Origin: Candidatus Aminicenantota bacterium
GTDB lineage: Bacteria; Acidobacteriota; B3-B38; Guanabaribacteriales; B3-B38
Length of the DNA stretch: 5,863 nt
Reading direction: 5' to 3'
Assembly: GCA_029880275.1 (NCBI GenBank)
Contig: JAOUOQ010000124.1
Coordinates: 1-5,863 of the forward strand
Part shown: piece by piece, positions 1-5,725 of the stretch
Position numbering within the stretch: position 1 is the first letter of the stretch
Layout: each line of letters starts with the position of its first letter
Notes under the pieces: model-generated
What the model saw: the letters and a program-made list of their open reading frames with translations, nothing else
Told to the model about the DNA's origin: nothing
The model's database searches: none
Made by a program: the position numbers and the translations under genes

Positions 1-211
1 CGCGGGTGATAAATTCCTCCTGGATGCTTTCTGTGAGGGTCCTTTCTAAGTCAGCGCGGGCGGTTAAGTTATCGAACATAGGGATGCCAATCTTCTTGAT
101 ATGCTTGGGAAGGAAGGTGCCCCGACCGGCCAGTTGATAGCTGCAGGACGGAAGAAACAGGACGAGGACGATTAAAAAGAGAGGAAGGGGTGCTTTTCTT
201 TTTTTTGCCAT
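1..211 (-). CDS. lptE: LptE-like LPS-assembly lipoprotein, N-terminal part (cut by window edge)
   Basis: LptE is the outer-membrane lipoprotein that plugs the LptD barrel and helps place lipopolysaccharide in the outer leaflet. Seventy codons are visible. They begin with a charged N-terminus (MAKKRK), followed by a hydrophobic stretch (residues about 9-20) and a lipobox FLPSC with the lipidated Cys at residue 23, so this is a signal-peptidase II lipoprotein. After the Cys come features typical of the family: SYQLAGRG just behind the Cys, then LPKHIKKIGIPMFDN, then a helix-like LERTLTESIQEEF. The start ATG shares one base with the leuS stop (TAATG). I see no strong Shine-Dalgarno, so translation is probably coupled to leuS. 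The gene order leuS-lptE is also found in E. coli and many other proteobacteria, which supports the call. The proline at -2 of the lipobox is less usual. The C-terminal part lies outside the window. Confidence 0.85.
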   Translation of the reverse strand, partial: MAKKRKAPLPLFLIVLVLFLPSCSYQLAGRGTFLPKHIKKIGIPMFDNLTARADLERTLTESIQEEFITR

Positions 212-2706
212 TATAATTTAACCACGAAGTTTATAAGCTTTTTAGGCACATATATTGTTTTCATGATTTTCTTCCCTTGCATATGGGCGATAACCCGTCG
301 GTCGGACAGAGCCTCTTTTTTTATCTCATCGTCTGAGGCCTGGTAATCTACCGTGAGCCTGCTGCGGAGCTTACCGTTTACCTGCACCACTACGGTTATT
401 TTCTCTTCGGTAGCCAGCTCGGAGTCGTAAGCAGGCCAGGGAGTGAAGGTGATTTTATTCGAGTTGCCCATCCTCTGCCAGAGCTCTTCGCATATATGGG
501 GAGCAAAGGGGGAGAGCAACAGCACTAACGCCTGAATGGTCTCCTTGATAACCTTCAGGGATTCGGGCGTTGTCTCACCTGCAAGGTCAAACCGGTAAAG
601 TTCGTTAACCAGCTCCATGATGGAGCTAAGAGCGGTATTAAAATGCAACCTTTCGTCGATATCAATGGTAACCCTTTTAATGGTCTGATGGGTTTTAACT
701 CTTAGTTTCTTCGCCTCCGCCGAGAGGTGAGCGTCTCTGGGGAGCTCTTCCAGGTTTCGGGTGGAGAGAATATATTTGTGGGCAATACGCCACAGCCGGC
801 CCAGAAATCGGAAGCACCCCTCAATACCCTGCTCGTTCCAGTCGAGGTCTTTCTCCGGGGGAGCAGCAAACAGGCAGAAGAGACGCGTGGAATCGGCACC
901 GTAACGCTCTATAAGCTCACCAGGCTCGACCACATTGCCTTTGGATTTCGACATTTTAGCCCCATCTTTGATGACCATCCCTTGAGTGAGAAGATGAACA
1001 GTTGGCTCGTCCACTTTGACTAAGCCCATATCTTTGAACACTTTATTGAAAAAACGGAAATACATGAGGTGCAATACGGCATGCTCAATTCCCCCTATGT
1101 ACAGATCGACTGGCATCCAGTAGTCTACCGCTTTAAGGTTAAGCGGCTTGGTGTCGATTTTAGAATCAGTGTAGCGCAGGTGATACCAGGAGGAGTCAAC
1201 GAAAGTATCCATGGTGTCTGTCTCTCGCCGAGCTGGCTCGTTGCACTTGGGGCATTTAGTATTAACAAACTCCTCTACCTGGTTGAGCGGTGAGCCACCG
1301 GTTCCTGTAATTTCTTTTATCTCCGGGAGCAATACCGGCAGCTCATCCTCGGGTACCGGCACTATACCACACTTAGTGCAATAGACAATAGGTATGGGAG
1401 TGCCCCAGTATCTCTGGCGGGATATACCCCAATCCCTGAGACGATAGTCGATATTCCTTTGCCCAATCCCCTTTTGCTCGATGTATTCGGTCATCCGCTC
1501 AATGGCTACCGGGGAGGGGAGAGAGTTAAATTCTCCGGAATTTACCACAATACCCTCTTCTGTATAAGCCTGGTCTAATAGCGCGGCATCTGATTTCTCT
1601 CCCGGAGGCTGGATGACAACTTTTATGGGAAGACCGTATTGTACGGCGAACTCAAAGTCTCTCTGGTCATGGGCGGGAACGCCCATCACGGCGCCGGTAC
1701 CATATTGTATGAGGACGAAATTGGCTACCCATATAGGGATGGTCTCATTGCTGAAAGGGTTGCGGGCAAAGGAGCCGGTGAAGACACCCTCCTTCTGCGC
1801 AGCGTTAGCGATGCGGTCTTTATAGCTCATACTCTTTTGATGTTCAATGAAGGAGAGGACGCTCTCTTTTTCAGGACGCACCTCTATGAGCTCTGCAATC
1901 ATAGGATGCTCAGGGGAGAGGAGCAAGAAAGTGGCTCCATAGATAGTATCAATGCGGGTGGTGAAGGTTTCTATCTTATGGCTGGAATCGACTACAGGAA
2001 ACCCAATCCTTACTCCTACACTTTTTCCTATCCAGTTGCGCTGCATGGTGAGCACATGCTCGGGCCAGCTGGATACCAGCAGAGACATGTCATCCAGTAG
2101 CCGGTCGGCATAAGCGGTGATTTTAAAGAACCATTGTTCCTGCTCTCTCTCCTCCACTTCTGTTTCACATCTCCAGCAGCGTCCCCCTTCGGCTTGCTCG
2201 TTAGCCAGTACTGTTCGGCAAATGGGACACCAATTGACCTTGCCCTTTTGACGGTACACCAGACCTTGTTCCATCATTTTGAGGAAGAACCACTGATTCC
2301 ATTTGTAGTATTCAGGTAGGCAGGTGGTCACCTCTCGGTCCCAGGCGTAGCTATAGCCCATTCTTTTGAGCTGGGACCTCATCTTTTTGATATTGTTTAA
2401 GGTCCAGCGGGAGGGGTGTGCTTTGTGCTCGATGGCGGCGTTCTCTGCCGGCATCCCCAGAGAGTCCCACCCTATGGGGTGGAGGACATTGAATCCCCGC
2501 ATTCGCTTGTATCGGGCAACGACATCGCCGATGGAGTAGTTGCGCACATGCCCCATATGAATTCCGGCACCCGAAGGATAGGGGAGCATTTCCAGACAGT
2601 AGAACTCAGGCTTGGCAGGGTCCTCGGTCACCTCAAACTCGCGGCTTTCCGACCACAGAGTCTGCCATTTAGTTTCAATGTTCTTGAAATCGTAGCTCTC
2701 AGTCAT
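211..2706 (-). CDS. leuS: Leucyl-tRNA synthetase (LeuRS, class Ia)
   Basis: Charges tRNA-Leu with leucine in the cytosol (EC 6.1.1.4). With the ATG at 2706 it is 831 residues and complete. In order: the HIGH-type signature HMGH (50-53) in the Rossmann catalytic domain; a zinc-knuckle CP1 base with Cys160, Cys163, Cys177 and Cys180; the CP1 editing domain with the threonine-rich TTRIDT motif (249-254) and the GVPAHD motif whose Asp347 matches the essential editing Asp; a second CxxC pair set (Cys443/446 and Cys485/488); DWGISRQRYWG (425-435); KMSKS (584-588); then the helical anticodon-binding domain and the C-terminal tRNA-binding domain (VQVNGKLR near 772-779). The bulky leucine-specific insertion before KMSKS seen in E. 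coli is absent. A longer reading from a GTG at 2748 would add 14 residues (MRKRGTITLFQRRR) but has no Shine-Dalgarno and lies wholly inside nusB. The ATG at 2706 follows AGAGGAG and starts with the expected family N-terminus. It overlaps nusB by 8 bases, suggesting coupled translation. Confidence 0.98.
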   Translation of the reverse strand: MTESYDFKNIETKWQTLWSESREFEVTEDPAKPEFYCLEMLPYPSGAGIHMGHVRNYSIGDVVARYKRMRGFNVLHPIGWDSLGMPAENAAIEHKAHPSRWTLNNIKKMRSQLKRMGYSYAWDREVTTCLPEYYKWNQWFFLKMMEQGLVYRQKGKVNWCPICRTVLANEQAEGGRCWRCETEVEEREQEQWFFKITAYADRLLDDMSLLVSSWPEHVLTMQRNWIGKSVGVRIGFPVVDSSHKIETFTTRIDTIYGATFLLLSPEHPMIAELIEVRPEKESVLSFIEHQKSMSYKDRIANAAQKEGVFTGSFARNPFSNETIPIWVANFVLIQYGTGAVMGVPAHDQRDFEFAVQYGLPIKVVIQPPGEKSDAALLDQAYTEEGIVVNSGEFNSLPSPVAIERMTEYIEQKGIGQRNIDYRLRDWGISRQRYWGTPIPIVYCTKCGIVPVPEDELPVLLPEIKEITGTGGSPLNQVEEFVNTKCPKCNEPARRETDTMDTFVDSSWYHLRYTDSKIDTKPLNLKAVDYWMPVDLYIGGIEHAVLHLMYFRFFNKVFKDMGLVKVDEPTVHLLTQGMVIKDGAKMSKSKGNVVEPGELIERYGADSTRLFCLFAAPPEKDLDWNEQGIEGCFRFLGRLWRIAHKYILSTRNLEELPRDAHLSAEAKKLRVKTHQTIKRVTIDIDERLHFNTALSSIMELVNELYRFDLAGETTPESLKVIKETIQALVLLLSPFAPHICEELWQRMGNSNKITFTPWPAYDSELATEEKITVVVQVNGKLRSRLTVDYQASDDEIKKEALSDRRVIAHMQGKKIMKTIYVPKKLINFVVKL

Positions 2707-3178
2707 CCTTCTCCTCTGAAAAAGTGTGATTGTCCCTCTTTTTCTCACCCAAAGAGGGATTGAGCGCTGGCTGTTTCTCCAACTTCTTTTTTATCCCGTC
2801 CAGCACGCCGTTAATGAATTGGACCGACTCGGCGGTGCTGTATTTTTTGGCAATTTCTAAAGCTTCGTTTATAGCTACCTTCTTGGGGACAGTCTCTTCG
2901 TAAAGGAACTCATAGACAGCTATCCGCAGTATGTTTCTGTCAACCGTTGCCATTCTGTCCATCTTCCAGTTCTCGGTGGTCGTGCTGATCAGGTGGTCAA
3001 TATCTTTCCTATGCTCTACTGAGCCCTTCACTACTCGCTGGGCAAACTCCACCACCTCGGGCTTGAATTTATGAGAGGCGAAAAAGGTGGCGAAGACCTC
3101 TTCTACACTCTGACTGGTCATATCGACCTGGAAGAGCATCTGAAGTGCTAATTCCCTCGCTTTTCTGCGGTCACCCAT
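2699..3178 (-). CDS. nusB: Transcription antitermination factor NusB
   Basis: NusB pairs with NusE (ribosomal protein S10) on boxA RNA and supports antitermination, chiefly of rRNA operons. The 159-residue protein shows the all-helical NusB fold signatures: RRKARELALQMLFQVD (4-19), WKMDRMATVDRNILR (71-85), KVAINEALEIAKKYS (100-114) and FINGVLD (121-127). The core ends near residue 135. The remaining ~24 residues form a charged, probably disordered tail (EKKRDN, SEEKDD) that makes the protein longer than the roughly 140 residues of E. coli NusB. The ATG at 3178 is preceded by AAGGTG at good spacing. It lies 69 bases downstream of ribH, as in the common ribH-nusB pairing, and its 3' end overlaps the start of leuS by 8 bases. 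Confidence 0.97.
   Translation of the reverse strand: MGDRRKARELALQMLFQVDMTSQSVEEVFATFFASHKFKPEVVEFAQRVVKGSVEHRKDIDHLISTTTENWKMDRMATVDRNILRIAVYEFLYEETVPKKVAINEALEIAKKYSTAESVQFINGVLDGIKKKLEKQPALNPSLGEKKRDNHTFSEEKDD
2707..2717 (-). promoter_or_regulatory. Ribosome binding site that fixes the leuS start at 2706
   Basis: On the minus strand AGAGGAG (2717-2711) lies four bases before the ATG at 2706, inside the last codons of nusB. The alternative GTG at 2748 has no purine-rich site before it. This supports the 831-residue LeuRS and coupling to nusB. Confidence 0.75.
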
Positions 3179-3247
3179 TGTGTCACCTTAATAGAAGTAA
3201 GCTATTAGCTCCCTTATATGAAATAAGCATAGGGGTTATGTATGTTT

Positions 3248-3712
3248 TTACATGTTGCGGTAGAGATTCACCATTTCAATGGCACTGATGGCCGCATCCC
3301 ATCCTTTATTACCCAATTTGGAGCCTGCTCGCTCTATTGCCTGCTCAAGCGTATCAGCGGTTAAGACACCGAAGCTGATAGGAACCCCGGTCTGAAGAGC
3401 GCTGTTGGCGATCCCTTTAATTACCTCAGCACTTAGAAACTCAAAATGGGGTGTGGAACCTCTTATCAGGGCGCCCAGGCAGATGACGGCGTCGAAATCC
3501 TTTGACTCCGCCAGTTTCTTAGCTACCAGGGGAAGCTCAAAAGAGCCCGGCACTTTATATATCTGCAAGTCTTCATCCACCGCCCCGTGGCGATGCAGGG
3601 CATCGAGGCATCCGCTGAGCAGCCTTTCGCCGATGAATTCGTTAAAACGGCTCAGCACCAGAGCAAACCTTAGCCCCTTAGCTTGTAAATGACCCTCAAA
3701 AGTTTTTGGCAT
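3248..3712 (-). CDS. ribH: 6,7-dimethyl-8-ribityllumazine synthase
   Basis: Catalyses the penultimate step of riboflavin synthesis: it condenses 5-amino-6-ribitylamino-uracil with 3,4-dihydroxy-2-butanone 4-phosphate (EC 2.5.1.78), usually as a pentamer or 60-mer shell. The 154 residues are the usual length and complete. Visible motifs are SRFNE (21-25) and PGSFELP (55-61) for pyrimidine binding, GALIRGSTPHFEF (80-92) with the catalytic His89, and GVLTADTLEQAIERAG (115-130) with the phosphate-binding Arg128, followed by KLGNKGWDAA. Ser86 sits where many homologues have Glu (RGET); this is a tolerated variation as far as I can judge. The ATG at 3712 is preceded by AAGGAG eight bases upstream. 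It is the first gene of the leftward operon. The other riboflavin genes (ribD, ribE, ribBA) are not beside it. Confidence 0.97.
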   Translation of the reverse strand: MPKTFEGHLQAKGLRFALVLSRFNEFIGERLLSGCLDALHRHGAVDEDLQIYKVPGSFELPLVAKKLAESKDFDAVICLGALIRGSTPHFEFLSAEVIKGIANSALQTGVPISFGVLTADTLEQAIERAGSKLGNKGWDAAISAIEMVNLYRNM

Positions 3713-3776
3713 GCTTTCTGCTCCTTGCTTCAGAGGTGTGTTCTCCTTTTTCCTTCAATTGTTTTAAATTCAATAA

Positions 3777-3805
3777 ATTCTAACAGAATGGGATAGTCAA
3801 GTCAA
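3777..3805 (-). promoter_or_regulatory. Sigma70-type promoter for the ribH-nusB-leuS-lptE operon
   Basis: Reading the minus strand, TTGACT (3805-3800) is followed by a 17-base spacer and TAGAAT (3782-3777). A TG one base before the -10 gives an extended -10. Transcription should begin near 3770, about 58 bases before the ribH ATG. The TTGAC unit is duplicated in tandem, so a second -35 offset by five bases exists but has poorer spacing. This is based on consensus match only. Confidence 0.7.
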
Positions 3806-3824
3806 GCAGGTTTTAAGGCACAGC

Positions 3825-3854
3825 GAGGCAGAAGCTGAAGTGGAAGCCGAAAGA
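3825..3854 (+). repeat. Degenerate tandem GAR-hexamer repeat
   Basis: Five consecutive 6-base units, GAGGCA GAAGCT GAAGTG, then GAAGCC GAAAGA, lie between the two divergent promoters. Read as codons they would give alternating Glu and small residues, but no start codon or ribosome site precedes them. It could be a short decayed microsatellite or a chance purine-rich stretch that affects DNA shape. Small and imperfect, hence low confidence that it is meaningful. Confidence 0.4.
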
Positions 3855-3892
3855 AATTTTAGCTATATCTTCATTTCTACAGTCACCTGTTC

Positions 3893-3921
3893 TTGACAGG
3901 GAGTGATATCTCTGCTATAGT
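3893..3921 (+). promoter_or_regulatory. Sigma70-type promoter for the ECF sigma operon
   Basis: A perfect -35 TTGACA (3893-3898), a 17-base spacer and a -10 TATAGT (3916-3921), with TG one base before the -10. The start point should fall near 3928, about 58 bases before the sigma-factor ATG. This is a housekeeping-type promoter; I did not find a GGAAC-type ECF promoter here that would indicate autoregulation. Confidence 0.8.
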
Positions 3922-3986
3922 TTCTCCGCCTTTAAAAGTGAATAAAAACATACTTTCTGCGTATTTATAGTGAAGATATTTGACAT

Positions 3987-4541
3987 ATGACTCTGACAGA
4001 GCAAGAGATAATTAGCAAGTGCCAGCAGGGAGAGACGAAGTATTACGAGCAACTGGTAAATAAATACAAAAAAAGCGCCTATTTTTACGCACTGGGGATG
4101 GTCGGCTCGGCAGAGGACGCCCTGGACCTCTCACAAGAGGCTTTCATCAGAGCTTATCGGTCGATCAAGAGATTCAAGCTCCAGTATCAATTCAAAAATT
4201 GGTTCTTCAGGATTCTCACCAATCTGTGCATCAGCCACCTGCGGAAGAGGAGGAGACGGGCAGAGGTCTCCACGGAAGACAGCAAGGGGGCAACGATACC
4301 CATTCCCGACGACCACTTCAACCCCCATCTTCTGCTGGAGCGGAAGGAGATTATGAGGCAACTATGGAAGGCTCTATCTGAACTCGGCGATAAGCAGCGA
4401 GAGATTATCCTCCTCAGGGATTTTCAGGGTCTGTCTTACAAACAGATATCCGAGATTCTGGAGATACCCCTGGGAACGGTGATGTCTCGGTTGCATCAAG
4501 CACGCTCTCGGCTGAGAGTGAAAATGGCAGACTTTATGTGA
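3987..4541 (+). CDS. ECF-family RNA polymerase sigma factor (RpoE-like)
   Basis: A 184-residue extracytoplasmic-function sigma factor that would direct RNA polymerase to its own promoter set. Region 2 spans about 20-91: DALDLSQEAFIRAYRSIKRF (44-63) is the core-binding 2.2 segment, and NWFFRILTNLCISHLRKRRR (71-90) covers the -10 recognition segments. A linker containing IPIPDD (about 92-120) follows. Region 4 (about 121-180) includes LGDKQREIILLRDFQGLSY and the -35-binding helix-turn-helix SYKQISEILEIPLGTVMSRL (150-169). Regions 1.1 and 3 are absent, as is standard for this class. The ATG at 3987 follows an in-frame TGA two codons upstream. Only a weak ribosome site (GTGAAG, GAAG ending 11 bases away) precedes it, which may keep expression low. 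The next gene is a zinc-finger anti-sigma factor, the usual partner. The target regulon cannot be told from this window. Confidence 0.95.
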   Translation: MTLTEQEIISKCQQGETKYYEQLVNKYKKSAYFYALGMVGSAEDALDLSQEAFIRAYRSIKRFKLQYQFKNWFFRILTNLCISHLRKRRRRAEVSTEDSKGATIPIPDDHFNPHLLLERKEIMRQLWKALSELGDKQREIILLRDFQGLSYKQISEILEIPLGTVMSRLHQARSRLRVKMADFM

Positions 4542-4555
4542 GGAAATAATCTGAG

Positions 4556-4990
4556 ATGGGTTGTGAGGAGTTTGAAGTATTATTGAACGGGTATATAGAT
4601 GGGGAGCTAAAGGACCCGGACCTTAAGAGGGTTGAGGAACATTTAGCCGGGTGTCCCCACTGTCGAAAACTGGTAAGAGATTACCGGCGCCTAAAGGAGG
4701 TAACCACTGAGATGAGATTTAAAGAGCCTCCACAGGATATATGGAATAGCTATTGGCAGAGGATATTCCATCGAATCACCAGAGGGGCGGGTTGGGTTTT
4801 TTTCTTGGTGGGGGTAGTGGCTGTTGCCGGATTTGCCATCTATGAGTTTGCCACCGACCCCGCGGTGGAAGCTCTGCAGAAGCTCATTGTGTTTGCGATA
4901 TTTGTAGGTTTGGGCTTGTTGCTGATTTCGGTCATCTGGGAGAGGGTAAAGGCAAGCAAAACCGACAAATATAAGGAGATAGAGAGATGA
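4556..4990 (+). CDS. Zinc-finger (ZAS) membrane anti-sigma factor
   Basis: Probably binds and holds the sigma factor encoded 14 bases upstream. The 144-residue protein begins with a zinc-associated anti-sigma domain: Cys3, then His29-x3-Cys33-x2-Cys36 (HLAGCPHC), embedded in the typical CEEFEVLLNGYIDGEL start. A cytosolic linker (about 37-79) carries PPQDIWNSYWQRIF. Two hydrophobic segments follow, about 80-99 and 107-128, joined by only about seven residues (TDPAVEA), and then a charged cytosolic tail ending KTDKYKEIER. There is no periplasmic sensor domain, so both termini should face the cytosol. The role as an anti-sigma factor is inferred from the domain and position; release by zinc or thiol redox, by membrane state or by a partner are all possible. 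Its stop overlaps the next gene's start (ATGA). Confidence 0.88.
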   Translation: MGCEEFEVLLNGYIDGELKDPDLKRVEEHLAGCPHCRKLVRDYRRLKEVTTEMRFKEPPQDIWNSYWQRIFHRITRGAGWVFFLVGVVAVAGFAIYEFATDPAVEALQKLIVFAIFVGLGLLLISVIWERVKASKTDKYKEIER

Positions 4991-5301
4991 TTCTATCAAC
5001 AAGCAGAGAGATTGTCGGAAAGATGATAGTGAAGACTCTGGGGCTTGTTAAGGGGAACACCATCAGAGCACGACATATAGGAAAGGACATTATTGCCGCC
5101 ATGAGGAATATCACCGGAGGAGAGATTTATGAGTATACCAAGATGTTAGCTCAGGCCAGGGAAGAGGCCTTAGACCGTATGATAGAGGATGCGGAAAAGT
5201 TAGAGGCAAATGCCATAGTAGAAGTGAGGTTTACCACCTCTATGGTGATGAGCGCGGCAGCAGAAATTCTCGCCTATGGCACTGCGGTAGTGGTAGAATA
5301 G
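4987..5301 (+). CDS. YbjQ/UPF0145 family protein (putative heavy-metal-binding domain)
   Basis: A 104-residue cytosolic protein, complete and of normal length for the UPF0145/YbjQ family, which forms small pentamers and is labelled putative heavy-metal-binding without a proven function. Family marks seen: the ILSTS start with the following GKMIVKTLGLVKGNTI strand pair, ARHIGKDIIAAMRNITGGEI (28-47), the helix YTKMLAQAREEALDRMIEDA (50-69), and the closing strands ANAIVEVRFTT and AYGTAVVVE. It contains no cysteine and one histidine (His30), so a classical thiolate metal site is not visible. The ATG overlaps the anti-sigma stop by four bases and has a strong AAGGAG eight bases upstream, so it is translated with, and probably better than, the anti-sigma gene. 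A link to sigma control is inference from position only. Confidence 0.9.
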   Translation: MILSTSREIVGKMIVKTLGLVKGNTIRARHIGKDIIAAMRNITGGEIYEYTKMLAQAREEALDRMIEDAEKLEANAIVEVRFTTSMVMSAAAEILAYGTAVVVE

Positions 5302-5335
5302 ATGACCAGATACAGATTAGGGGGTCTCAAACAGG

Positions 5336-5719
5336 ATGATTTGCGGAGTTGGGGTTGACCTGGTGGAGATAGACCGCCTCCAGCGAGCAGCTAACCGATG
5401 GGGCGAGAGGTTGGTTGGGAGGTTGTTTACTGCTCGGGAAGTGGACTATTGCAAAAGAAAGAAGAAGGGTTATTACCGTTCTCTGGCAGGTAAGTTTGCC
5501 GCCAAGGAAGCGCTTTGGAAAGCCCTGGGAGCCATGGGGCTCCAGGGATTGAGTTGGAAGAGCCTGGAGATTTTAAGCGACCCCCAAAATAAGCCCTACT
5601 TTGCCAAAACCGAAGCTCTTCAAAAAAAGTTAGCCGCGCGGGGGATAAAGGGAGTGTTCCTTTCCATCACCCATACGCGTAATCATGCCCTTGCTCTGGT
5701 GATTTTGACTGAAGGATGA
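5336..5719 (+). CDS. acpS: Holo-[acyl-carrier-protein] synthase
   Basis: Transfers 4'-phosphopantetheine from CoA to a serine of apo-acyl carrier protein (EC 2.7.8.7), switching on fatty-acid synthesis in the cytosol; usually a trimer. The 127-residue protein has the two family signatures: GVDLVEIDRL (6-15) with the Mg-binding Asp8, and GKFAAKEALWKALG (52-65) with Glu58. It ends with the typical strand SITHTRNHALALVIL (110-124). Length is normal. The ATG at 5336 follows an in-frame TAG at 5318, so no longer form is possible; AGGGGG lies about 11 bases upstream. It sits 34 bases after the YbjQ gene on the same strand with no visible terminator between, so it is probably in the sigma operon. 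It runs tail to tail with the oxidase gene, six bases apart. Confidence 0.96.
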   Translation: MICGVGVDLVEIDRLQRAANRWGERLVGRLFTAREVDYCKRKKKGYYRSLAGKFAAKEALWKALGAMGLQGLSWKSLEILSDPQNKPYFAKTEALQKKLAARGIKGVFLSITHTRNHALALVILTEG

Positions 5720-5725
5720 GTTCTT

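Larger units (their letters stand above)
3713..3986. other. Divergent intergenic promoter region between ribH and the sigma-factor gene
   Basis: These 274 bases separate the two operons. They hold a minus-strand promoter for ribH (3777-3805), a plus-strand promoter for the sigma gene (3893-3921), and between them a purine-rich hexamer repeat (3825-3854). Each predicted transcript has a leader of roughly 58 bases. I found no open reading frame with a start codon and ribosome site, no T-rich terminator hairpin, and no room or conserved pattern for an FMN riboswitch ahead of ribH. Confidence 0.75.

Noticed and set aside
1639..2100. A 153-codon plus-strand open frame, and several others opposite leuS (727-1023, 1069-1293, 2416-2763)
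   Set aside because: They lie wholly or almost wholly opposite leuS, which has full family motifs. None resembles a known protein or has a clear ribosome site.
2707..2748. A longer LeuRS start at the GTG at 2748
   Set aside because: The added residues do not match the usual LeuRS N-terminus and no Shine-Dalgarno precedes the GTG; the ATG at 2706 has AGAGGAG.
3200..3212. Palindrome AGCTA-T-TAGCT between nusB and ribH as a terminator
   Set aside because: The loop would be a single base and no T-run follows, so it is not a credible terminator. The two genes are probably co-transcribed.
3713..3770. A possible FMN riboswitch upstream of ribH
   Set aside because: The predicted leader is only about 58 bases, too short for the RFN element, and no matching conserved blocks are visible.
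5302..5358. A short frame starting at ATG 5302 between the YbjQ gene and acpS
   Set aside because: Only 18 codons, out of frame with acpS, no ribosome site and no recognisable content.
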